Positions 1-5,180 of a stretch of DNA of 5,359 nt are shown here, in pieces. A program made the position numbers and the translations under genes. The notes under the pieces are model-generated. The model saw only the letters and a list, made by a program, of their open reading frames with translations, had not been told where the DNA came from and did not search any database. Source of the DNA: an uncultured Opitutales bacterium (lineage in GTDB: Bacteria > Verrucomicrobiota > Verrucomicrobiia > Opitutales > UBA2995); NCBI GenBank assembly GCA_937920335.1, contig CALGUT010000383.1, forward strand, positions 1 to 5,359, read 5' to 3'. Position 1 is the stretch's first letter. Each line of letters starts with the position of its first letter.

Positions 1-1752
1 ATCGTAAGCCGTCGGCACGCCTTCAAACCGATCCGTTATAACGGATGATGGTACGTTCTTCCAACTACCTGCCCTCCAAGTGGATCGGTCGTCCCAATCA
101 AAATAATTACGCACGGTAATGCGGTTGTCGGCATTCAGGTAAGCCGATTGTGTGTATCTATTACCGTAGGTATCCGTAAAAGTCCCGGCACCATCGGGAT
201 TACCAGCCAAGGCCAACCAGGTGTTTCCACGTCTGGAGGTCTCATCTACTTCTGAAGCGGCGACCGCTATACGGTGATTACCAAATTTACCGGCATCCAA
301 ATTGTAGGAGGTGGACACACGAATTTCATCATACTCAGAAATATTTTTGTCACGACGGTAGTCGCCATCGAAGTAAGGGCGCCCCACATAGGGATTGGGA
401 GCAGCATCTGGATCCACCGCGTTTTCGACCGTGTTGGGATCGAAACGAAGCTCAGGTCGTGGCCCATTGAGTTGTGGTACATCGATATCCACTTCCTGGT
501 GCCCAAATTGGATGTTGAGGAACCAGTCATTGGTTAACTGGATATCAGCGAACGCCGAGTAGCTACTAAAGTCAGACTCTCTGTAAAAATCGGGGCCACC
601 CGGGTTGTAATGATAAGGTATGATGCTCTGGTCGTTGATCCTGAATTGACGAGGTGGGTTAGGATTCGAATCCGCAGGCCAAACAGGAGAGCCATCCACA
701 GGAACGATTCTATCCTGATTGTACCCTCCCGTGTTAAAGGTGCCCGCTTTGTTAATAAAGGTATCATCGTTTTCGATAAACGTGAACCGGTTGTTACCGT
801 TCCCCGAGAACCCACGAGGATTCCCATCTCTTTCGGTTACACCCACCGCCCGAGTTCCATTATTGACCTGTGCGCCTTGACCATTGCCCCGGTAGGGACT
901 GAAAGTAATGTCCTCCAAAGGCGTCACCAGCGAGTAATCATACCATGGCAATCCGGCATCCGTGATGGGGCTTTGTTGAACCGTTGTCCGGTGCTCAAAC
1001 CCGTCCTCATAATTAACGCGAAACGTTATTTTTTCCGTCGGTCTCCACGTCATGGCAGCGTAAATACGTTCTTTGTCTTCTTGAACCCAGCCTCTCCAGC
1101 CGCTATTATCCTGATTTAATCCTGCAACCACGATACCGAGTTTATCCTCAAGTATTACCTTGTTGTAGCGAAACTCCGCACGATCGCGACTCGAAGTGCC
1201 GAAGCTATAACGCACACGACCGCTATCCTGGTAAGTGTTAGCCACGAGAGACGTCTGGTTGATGATACCACCCGCCGCGCTCACACCAAACAATACGCCG
1301 TTGGGGCCGCGGGAATCATCATAACGACCGATCTTGTAGGAGTCGTCCGGTGTAATGGCTTTAAAATAATCAATTCCGCGAGATGACTCGACCCCCCGTG
1401 TGCGAATTCTCTGGGTAACGGCCGTCGCGTTCGTGAAGGTATTGAAATTACCTCCGTCACCATCCTGATCATCCGTGTCCAATACCGTATTCAGCGAGTA
1501 GTCGATGAGCTCGTCGATTTCCGTCAGACCCGTATCGTCGATAAATTCCTGCGTCCAAACAGAAACTGAGGCGGACGTGTTCCTTAGACTCGAGTTAAAG
1601 CGGGTCCCAGATAAAGTGTTGGTAGCCGTATAACCCATGTCTCCGGATTCATCGACATTGAAAGGACTTAGTTCAAAAACCTCTTTAGGGGCCTCGTCGT
1701 CGTCCTGAGAATAAACCCACGCGGGGAATATGAAGGCAAAGCAAAATAGCAC
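1..1752 (-). CDS. TonB-dependent outer-membrane receptor, partial (C-terminal barrel outside window), 5' end disrupted by a stop
   Basis: This is the plug and the first part of the beta-barrel of a TonB-dependent receptor, which imports a ligand across the outer membrane using TonB/ExbBD energy. The frame is open for 584 codons from GTG at 1752 to the left edge. It reads a hydrophobic segment ending AWVYSQ, a likely TonB box (VFELSPFNV), GYTATNTLSGTRFN, and plug motifs RIRTRGVES and DSRGPNGVLFGVSAAGGIIN, then aromatic-rich barrel strands. These match large Opitutae-type receptors; the substrate cannot be told. The natural start appears to be ATG at 1773, which gives MKRRF and then TAA (1758-1756). 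Only the GTG directly after that stop, or a codon further in, can start the remaining frame. GTG has no Shine-Dalgarno sequence and leaves a signal peptide without positive charge. No other stop or frameshift is seen, so this is a very recent nonsense mutation, a sequencing error, or a gene started by re-initiation. Family assignment is firm; the start is not. Confidence 0.85.
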   Translation of the reverse strand, partial: MLFCFAFIFPAWVYSQDDDEAPKEVFELSPFNVDESGDMGYTATNTLSGTRFNSSLRNTSASVSVWTQEFIDDTGLTEIDELIDYSLNTVLDTDDQDGDGGNFNTFTNATAVTQRIRTRGVESSRGIDYFKAITPDDSYKIGRYDDSRGPNGVLFGVSAAGGIINQTSLVANTYQDSGRVRYSFGTSSRDRAEFRYNKVILEDKLGIVVAGLNQDNSGWRGWVQEDKERIYAAMTWRPTEKITFRVNYEDGFEHRTTVQQSPITDAGLPWYDYSLVTPLEDITFSPYRGNGQGAQVNNGTRAVGVTERDGNPRGFSGNGNNRFTFIENDDTFINKAGTFNTGGYNQDRIVPVDGSPVWPADSNPNPPRQFRINDQSIIPYHYNPGGPDFYRESDFSSYSAFADIQLTNDWFLNIQFGHQEVDIDVPQLNGPRPELRFDPNTVENAVDPDAAPNPYVGRPYFDGDYRRDKNISEYDEIRVSTSYNLDAGKFGNHRIAVAASEVDETSRRGNTWLALAGNPDGAGTFTDTYGNRYTQSAYLNADNRITVRNYFDWDDRSTWRAGSWKNVPSSVITDRFEGVPTAYD

Positions 1753-1773
1753 GCATTAGAAGCGTCGTTTCAT
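1753..1773 (-). other. Interrupted original start of the TonB-dependent receptor (MKRRF-stop)
   Basis: ATG at 1773 opens MKRRF followed by TAA at 1758-1756 and then, in the same frame, CVLFCFAFIFPAWVYSQ. If the TAA were TTA (Leu), the result would be a textbook Sec signal peptide: a positive n-region (KRR), a hydrophobic core and a cleavage region before the acidic DDDE linker. That is the reason for taking this ATG as the ancestral start. The stop also overlaps an out-of-frame ATG (TAATG), whose frame ends after about two dozen codons. An in-frame GTG lies three bases past the stop. Confidence 0.6.
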
Positions 1774-1923
1774 AGTTAGTAGTATTTTAGAGTTAAGCTC
1801 AACCGGGTGAATGGTTGATTCAGTGGGGTGGAAGAAAACTGCCAAAACTTAAAATTTCAAAGCCATGAAGGGCAAGCCTCTTTTAGAACGGGTCCATTTA
1901 ATCTCAACGTATACCCGACAGGC

Positions 1924-1954
1924 AAAGAAAAGATCCATACCATTGGCATGGATC
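1924..1954 (-). terminator. Rho-independent terminator of the DUF4252 gene pair
   Basis: Read on the minus strand, the arms GATCCATGCC (1954-1945) and GGTATGGATC (1941-1932) form a 10-bp stem with one G-U pair and a 3-base AAT loop. The 3' arm is followed at once by TTTTCTTT (1931-1924). The stem can gain one A-U pair from 1955 with 1931. It lies 35 bases past the stop of the lipoprotein gene, the expected place and orientation for ending that transcript. It separates that unit from the TonB receptor gene, which must then have its own promoter between about 1774 and 1920. Confidence 0.8.
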
Positions 1955-1989
1955 TCCTCAGTCAAGAAAACGGAATCTGAAACACCAAA

Positions 1990-2559
1990 TTACAACACCA
2001 CTTCTTCTTTTAAGACCTGCTGCAGGATTGGTAGCTCATGGCGATGATTATGATAAACGGCTTTGAACAGTTTTTCGAAGTCGCCGCGAACACGGACTAG
2101 TACGACTTGTTTCTGCTCCATGACGACCACGAATGCCTGCCGCGCAGATTCTTCTAATGTAGTGGGAATGTAAATACCCACAGATTCATTCTTCTCATAA
2201 ACAAGGCCCATCGGCTCGAAGCCATGCTCTTTCATGCTCGATTGCACGCGCTGACTCGTCTCTTTGAAGCGCCCTTTCAGAGAATCCTGAAGCTCATAGA
2301 CACCCAGGTCTATCCGGCTGATGTGATCGATGTACTGACTGGCTTCTTTGACTTCAGGCTCATCGATAACACTGGCAACAGTTCCCGCTATCCAAATCGG
2401 GACTACCCCCAGACTCAGCTCTACATTTGTATTCAGGCTTTTATTACCCTGAAAGATAGAGTTCTTTACGGCTTTGAAGTGGGAGTCGGAAGGACCACAC
2501 CCGACGAACAGGAAAGCAAGGGCGACTAGCGCACCCGCAATAAAAAGTGTGCGTTTCAT
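1990..2559 (-). CDS. DUF4252-like lipoprotein
   Basis: This is a predicted 189-residue lipoprotein of unknown function. Residues 1-20 are a Lys/Arg start and a hydrophobic core ending LFVG, followed by Cys21, the likely lipidated residue; the lipobox is acceptable though not canonical. There is no Asp after the Cys, so by the E. coli rule (which may not apply here) outer-membrane sorting would be expected. The mature part resembles its upstream neighbour: VELSLGVVPIWIAGTVASVI (about 46-65) aligns with VEVNIKGPLLRLAASIL, SRIDLGVYEL with QLVRVHVYEV, and VVLVRVRGDFEKL with AVFVNIVGDVAFESL. I therefore call it a diverged DUF4252 paralogue. ATG at 2559 is preferred over a TTG two codons earlier, because AGGAGG (2572-2567) sits 7 bases upstream, inside the end of the previous gene. 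The gap between the genes is 2 bases, so translation is probably coupled. Function is unknown; a role in the cell envelope is inference. Confidence 0.85.
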   Translation of the reverse strand: MKRTLFIAGALVALAFLFVGCGPSDSHFKAVKNSIFQGNKSLNTNVELSLGVVPIWIAGTVASVIDEPEVKEASQYIDHISRIDLGVYELQDSLKGRFKETSQRVQSSMKEHGFEPMGLVYEKNESVGIYIPTTLEESARQAFVVVMEQKQVVLVRVRGDFEKLFKAVYHNHRHELPILQQVLKEEVVL

Positions 2560-2561
2560 AA

Positions 2562-3119
2562 TCAACCCTCCTCGAACATATCATCAATTTTATCCAGCGC
2601 TGGGATATTGAGTCTTTTCCCGATTTCAGCGAGTGATTCGAATGCTACGTCGCCGACGATATTCACGAACACCGCTTCACCCCCATCCGAAACACTTACA
2701 ACGATCCCTGCGATGGTATCGCCATTGGGCATATTGGCAAATACTGCTACGTTCTCGTTACCGTCTTTTACGGTCACCAATTGCTCCCAGTTTTTCCCCT
2801 TAAGGGTCTGGGCAATGGATTGAACGCTTGCCGCGAATTGGTCGCGAGTACCGTCATTCACTTCATACACATGAACACGAACCAACTGAATACGCTCAAT
2901 CAACTGGGACAGCTGTTCATCTTGCCCCTCAAGAATTGAAGCAGCCAACCGAAGGAGCGGTCCCTTTATATTTACTTCCACCGTAGCATCTTCACCACTT
3001 AGGGTAATATATTTGGAAAAGTCTATATATCCGGGATTCGACTCAAAAGAATCAATGGCTCGGAGAGGAGCCACCAGCAGCAACGCTGAGGCAGAGAGTA
3101 ACACAATTAGTTTTTTCAT
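2562..3119 (-). CDS. DUF4252 domain-containing secreted protein
   Basis: This 185-residue protein has a Sec signal peptide (MKK, then a Leu/Val-rich core, cleavage probably after A21 in PLRA) and no lipobox Cys, so it should be soluble in the periplasm. The mature part fits my recollection of the DUF4252 family: GYIDFSKY at about 30-37, VEVNIKGPLLRLAAS at 47-61, QLVRVHVYEV at 78-87, WEQLVTVKDGNENVAVF at 111-127, AGIVVSV at 137-143 and AVFVNIVGD at 149-157. Family members are alpha/beta proteins of unknown biochemical function, often found near ECF sigma factors. It overlaps nothing upstream: 100 bases separate it from the DHFR stop. No Shine-Dalgarno sequence precedes the ATG; an inverted repeat lies just upstream instead (3136-3166). 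It is the first gene of a tight pair with the downstream lipoprotein paralogue, so a shared job, perhaps as two partners at the outer membrane, is inferred. Confidence 0.9.
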   Translation of the reverse strand: MKKLIVLLSASALLLVAPLRAIDSFESNPGYIDFSKYITLSGEDATVEVNIKGPLLRLAASILEGQDEQLSQLIERIQLVRVHVYEVNDGTRDQFAASVQSIAQTLKGKNWEQLVTVKDGNENVAVFANMPNGDTIAGIVVSVSDGGEAVFVNIVGDVAFESLAEIGKRLNIPALDKIDDMFEEG

Positions 3120-3124
3120 GGTAT

Positions 3125-3168
3125 GTGGGTTTAAAGGTTATCTTGCATGTGATAATCAAGATACCCAC
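3125..3168 (-). promoter_or_regulatory. Inverted repeat / leader hairpin before the DUF4252 pair
   Basis: On the minus strand GGGTATCTTG (3166-3157) and CAAGATAACC (3145-3136) are inverted repeats with one mismatch in 10 positions and an 11-base spacer. A second outer pairing is possible between GTGGGT (3168-3163) and ACCCAC (3130-3125), making a longer bulged stem that ends 5 bases before the ATG at 3119. It has no T-tract (only TTTAAA follows), so it is a poor terminator for the DHFR gene. It may be a protein-binding operator or a translational control element in the 5' leader. No experiment supports either. Confidence 0.4.
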
Positions 3169-3219
3169 CACACTGACCACGAGTCGCAGATTTTTTCTAA
3201 GACCCCATTGATTCACCTA

Positions 3220-3714
3220 CTAATCAGGTCTACCCAAGACTAAAAAGCTGTAGCGGTATTCGTCGTTCGAACTATCACGCCTGTCCAGCTCGACCGGGAA
3301 ATCGGACGTCCAGTCCGGGAAGAATGCAACGCCCTCGACTTCTGCATGCACCCGTGTCAGATGCAGCTGCTCCGCCAATGCCATGCCTTCTTCGTACACC
3401 GTGGAGCCCCCGCATAGCCATATAGGCCCCTCACCGTCCATGCCCTGAGCGAGTTCGATCGCCAGTGGTAACGACACGGCAGTCAATACGCGGCCGGGCG
3501 AATAGGTTGGGTCGCGACTCAATACGATCGTGTCCGTGTCCGGGAACGCACCCCCGAGCTCTTCAAAGCAACGGCGCCCCTCAATCATGATGCCACCTTT
3601 TACTTTCTCCTTCCAGAAAGCAGTATCTTCCGGAATTGACCAGGGAAGACCACCTCCTTTTTTTCCAATAACCCGGTTTTCGGAGCAGGCGACGATCATG
3701 TATATCGGTTTCAT
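3220..3714 (-). CDS. folA: Dihydrofolate reductase, divergent
   Basis: DHFR reduces dihydrofolate to tetrahydrofolate with NADPH in the cytoplasm. The 164-residue product has the usual single-domain length. It shows IYMIVACSENRVIG at 4-17, LPWSIPED at 23-30 with D30 at the place of E. coli Asp27, GRRCFEELG at 46-54, TIVLSRD at 62-68, the NADPH-binding CGGSTVYEE at 101-109, LTRVHAEVEG at 119-128 and FFPDW at 131-135. Gapless alignment with the E. coli enzyme from LPW to VLS puts Thr60 at the place of Arg57, the near-invariant residue that holds the folate glutamate carboxylate, and Cys49 at Thr46. ATG at 3714 is chosen because it begins exactly at the fold; a TTG six codons earlier is in frame but has no better ribosome site. 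The gene ends in a double stop (TAGTAG). It is transcribed away from the sigma operon and could be co-transcribed with the DUF4252 genes, as I see no terminator between them. Family is secure; folate use is probable. Confidence 0.92.
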   Translation of the reverse strand: MKPIYMIVACSENRVIGKKGGGLPWSIPEDTAFWKEKVKGGIMIEGRRCFEELGGAFPDTDTIVLSRDPTYSPGRVLTAVSLPLAIELAQGMDGEGPIWLCGGSTVYEEGMALAEQLHLTRVHAEVEGVAFFPDWTSDFPVELDRRDSSNDEYRYSFLVLGRPD

Positions 3715-3809
3715 AGGGACGAACTTGAGCAAAACGAGCGCTTAAGTAGAGGCGCTAATTCAATTTCGGAAGAAAAATTCCACGAGAGTTGAATATTGAG
3801 CCCGCCAGA

Positions 3810-3832
3810 GGGTTAATTGACTATTATAACCC
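3810..3832 (+). promoter_or_regulatory. Inverted repeat directly before the sigma factor start
   Basis: GGGTTA (3810-3815) and TAACCC (3827-3832) are a perfect 6-base inverted repeat with an 11-base AT-rich spacer, ending one base before the ATG at 3834. It sits where a ribosome site would be expected, and none is seen. It could be an operator, a weak hairpin limiting translation, or chance. The rest of the divergent intergenic region (3715-3809) shows no promoter hexamers I would defend. Confidence 0.3.
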
Positions 3833-3833
3833 A

Positions 3834-4394
3834 ATGATGAACGAGGCACAGGCTATTAAAATGTGTTTAAAAGATAAAGACCCCATGGGGTTTGAGTTCT
3901 TGGTAGAACAGTATAAACGCGAAGCCTACTACCACGCGCTCTCGTTTACCAATAACAAGGAAGATGCCGCCGATGCCTGCCAAGATGCCTTTCGCAAAGC
4001 ATTTGCTGCTATGCCCCGACTGGAATCATTAGACAATTTCTATCCTTGGTTCTATCGTATTCTTAAGAATCACTGTATCAATTTGACTGCCCGAAAACGG
4101 ACAGCCCAGAACTACAGACAAGCGACAATCGACGGTAAGGTACCCCAGCCTGAATCCACAGTTCCTTCTGAGGAATTGATCATGAAGGAGAGGCGAGCGT
4201 CCGTTACAAAAGTCATCGAAACGCTGAAACCGGATTTCAAAGAAATACTCACTCTCAAATATTTTGGAGATAAAAGTTACGACGAGATGGCTGAACTATT
4301 GGAGATTCCACGCGGCACCGTCATGAGTCGCTTGTTCCACGCTCGCAGCGCATTTCGCAATGCATTCCAACAGGCAGGAGCCGGTCTTAACTAG
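3834..4394 (+). CDS. RNA polymerase ECF-type sigma factor
   Basis: This 186-residue protein fits a small group 4 sigma-70 (ECF) factor, which directs RNA polymerase to a limited set of promoters. Sigma region 2 spans about 16-90: DPMGFEFLVEQYKREAYYHA, then EDAADACQDAFRKAF (core-binding helix, region 2.2) and FYPWFYRILKNHCINLTARKR (regions 2.3-2.4, -10 recognition). A roughly 30-residue linker with several prolines follows. Region 4 spans about 120-180: LKPDFKEILTLKYFGDKSYD, then the helix-turn-helix EMAELLEIPRGTVMSRLFHAR that reads the -35 element. ATG at 3834 is preferred (a second ATG follows at once); an upstream in-frame TTG at 3789 would add 15 residues outside the domain. No Shine-Dalgarno sequence is visible. 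It is followed after 13 bases by an anti-sigma-like membrane protein. Many ECF factors drive their own operon, so autoregulation is likely but not shown. The target stress is unknown; the divergent DUF4252 genes are the nearest candidate targets. Confidence 0.93.
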   Translation: MMNEAQAIKMCLKDKDPMGFEFLVEQYKREAYYHALSFTNNKEDAADACQDAFRKAFAAMPRLESLDNFYPWFYRILKNHCINLTARKRTAQNYRQATIDGKVPQPESTVPSEELIMKERRASVTKVIETLKPDFKEILTLKYFGDKSYDEMAELLEIPRGTVMSRLFHARSAFRNAFQQAGAGLN

Positions 4395-4407
4395 GAAGGA
4401 AGATGGT

Positions 4408-4848
4408 ATGCAAAAATCCGACGAAGAAATTCAAGGACTCTTAATGGGACTGATGGACGGGGAGCTAACTGCCGAAGAGGCAAATTATATCAGCGACCTA
4501 CTGCGCAAGAGCGAACGCTGGCGTCAGGAGTACAACTCTCTGTTTGGAGCCCACGAGAACCTAAAAGGCCTCTCATTCGAGGAACCGGAGGATAAAGTGC
4601 TCCGTGAACTCTGGAGAAGTCCCTACACAAAATTCGCCAAAGAAGCGGCAATTAGGATGATCATAGGGGGTTATGCATTACTCTTTATAGTAGGAATGTA
4701 CGCCTTTTTCTTTAGCAGCTCCGGCGGCTGGCAAGTCAAGCTACCTATCGCCGCCGTTATTATTGGCGGGCTCACCTATTTAGCGCTCGTCATTCGCGAA
4801 CGCCTAGCCACTCACAAAGTTGATCCCTACAAGGAGGTAAAACGATGA
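4408..4848 (+). CDS. Putative anti-sigma factor with two membrane segments
   Basis: This is probably the inner-membrane regulator that holds the sigma factor encoded just upstream. Of 146 residues, 1-50 form an acidic helical segment, EIQGLLMGLMDGELTAEEANYISDLL, followed by RWRQEYNSL; a 'mDGELt.eE' start followed by a helix and a trailing Trp/Tyr is typical of anti-sigma N-termini. The zinc HxxxCxxC motif of the ZAS class is absent. Two hydrophobic stretches follow, about 84-102 (MIIGGYALLFIVGMYAFFF) and 112-129 (LPIAAVIIGGLTYLALVI), then a short basic tail. With a cytoplasmic N-terminus both ends would be inside, leaving only a short periplasmic loop of about 10 residues (SSSGGWQVK) and no periplasmic sensor domain. 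ATG at 4408 is chosen because AAGGAAG (4396-4402) lies 5 bases upstream; an earlier in-frame ATG (4360) lies inside the sigma gene and has no site. The gene ends overlapping the next one. The family call rests on motif plus position; sequence alone would be weak. Confidence 0.75.
   Translation: MQKSDEEIQGLLMGLMDGELTAEEANYISDLLRKSERWRQEYNSLFGAHENLKGLSFEEPEDKVLRELWRSPYTKFAKEAAIRMIIGGYALLFIVGMYAFFFSSSGGWQVKLPIAAVIIGGLTYLALVIRERLATHKVDPYKEVKR
4831..4838 (+). promoter_or_regulatory. Strong ribosome binding site for ybjQ
   Basis: AAGGAGGT lies 6 bases before the ATG at 4845, inside the last codons of the anti-sigma gene. It is the best Shine-Dalgarno match in the plus-strand operon. It fixes the start of the YbjQ protein, whose ATG overlaps the previous stop (ATGA), implying translational coupling. 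Confidence 0.8.
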
Positions 4849-5180
4849 TAGCCAGCACCACCAATGATATCCCCGGTAAGAAAGTAACCAAAGTCCTCGG
4901 CATCGCCCGCGGAAATGCGATCCGCGCCCGTCACGTGGGGAAGGATATAGGAGCGTTTTTTAAAGGCATCGTTGGCGGTGAAATTCACGAATATACCAAG
5001 CTTATGGCCGAAGTACGGGAGCAATCGATCGATCGTATGAAAGATGACGCTGAACGTATGGGTGGAAACGCTGTGATCGGTGTACGTATGGCAACCGCCA
5101 TGGTAATGGACGGTGCAGCCGAGATGGTTGCCTACGGCACTGCTGTAGTCGCTGAGGACGACAACTACGGGCAATCCTAA
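4845..5180 (+). CDS. ybjQ: YbjQ / UPF0145 (DUF74) family protein
   Basis: The 111-residue product has the full usual length of the UPF0145 (YbjQ, DUF74) family, often labelled 'heavy metal-binding domain'. It is a small cytosolic protein that forms rings (pentamers in structural-genomics models) and has no established biochemical role. Conserved stretches are plain: the N-terminal strand MIASTTNDIPGKKVTKVLG, GNAIRARHVGKDI at 23-35, VGGEIHEYTKLMAEVREQSIDRM at 43-65, GGNAVIGVRMATAMVMDGAAEMVAYGTAV at 73-101. It has no signal peptide, membrane segment or Cys, so the metal-binding label is not supported by obvious ligands. Its ATG overlaps the stop of the anti-sigma-like gene and has a strong ribosome site, making it the third gene of the sigma operon. 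The last residues (EDDNYGQS) are a loose acidic tail. Position suggests it takes part in the sigma-controlled response; that is inference. Confidence 0.93.
   Translation: MIASTTNDIPGKKVTKVLGIARGNAIRARHVGKDIGAFFKGIVGGEIHEYTKLMAEVREQSIDRMKDDAERMGGNAVIGVRMATAMVMDGAAEMVAYGTAVVAEDDNYGQS

Noticed and set aside
274..1119. Plus-strand open frames of 87 and 169 codons across the receptor region
   Set aside because: They lie opposite the continuous 584-codon TonB receptor frame, have no export signal or recognisable motif, and read as its antisense shadow.
1815..1835. TGGCA-like sigma-54 site upstream of the TonB receptor gene
   Set aside because: The second half (TTGC) is missing at the needed spacing.
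1880..1907. Possible sigma-70 promoter for the TonB receptor gene (TTGAGA, 16 bases, TAAAAG on the minus strand)
   Set aside because: The position after the terminator is right, but the -10 match is weak and other AT-rich hexamers nearby are as good, so I do not call it.
1865..2047. Plus-strand 60-codon frame starting ATGAAGGGC
   Set aside because: It runs through the minus-strand terminator and into the lipoprotein gene, has no ribosome site, and its product shows no domain-like features.
3136..3166. Terminator for the DHFR gene
   Set aside because: The inverted repeat has no following T-tract on the minus strand and lies close to the next start, so it fits a leader element better.
3189..3780. 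Similar AGAAAAA-TC strings upstream of the DUF4252 pair (minus, 3198-3189) and the sigma gene (plus, 3771-3780), as a shared ECF promoter
   Set aside because: The likeness is limited to an A-run; downstream bases at the expected -10 distance do not match.
4827..5174. Minus-strand 115-codon frame opposite ybjQ
   Set aside because: The plus strand encodes a clearly conserved UPF0145 protein over the same bases; the antisense product is His/Tyr-rich with no family resemblance.
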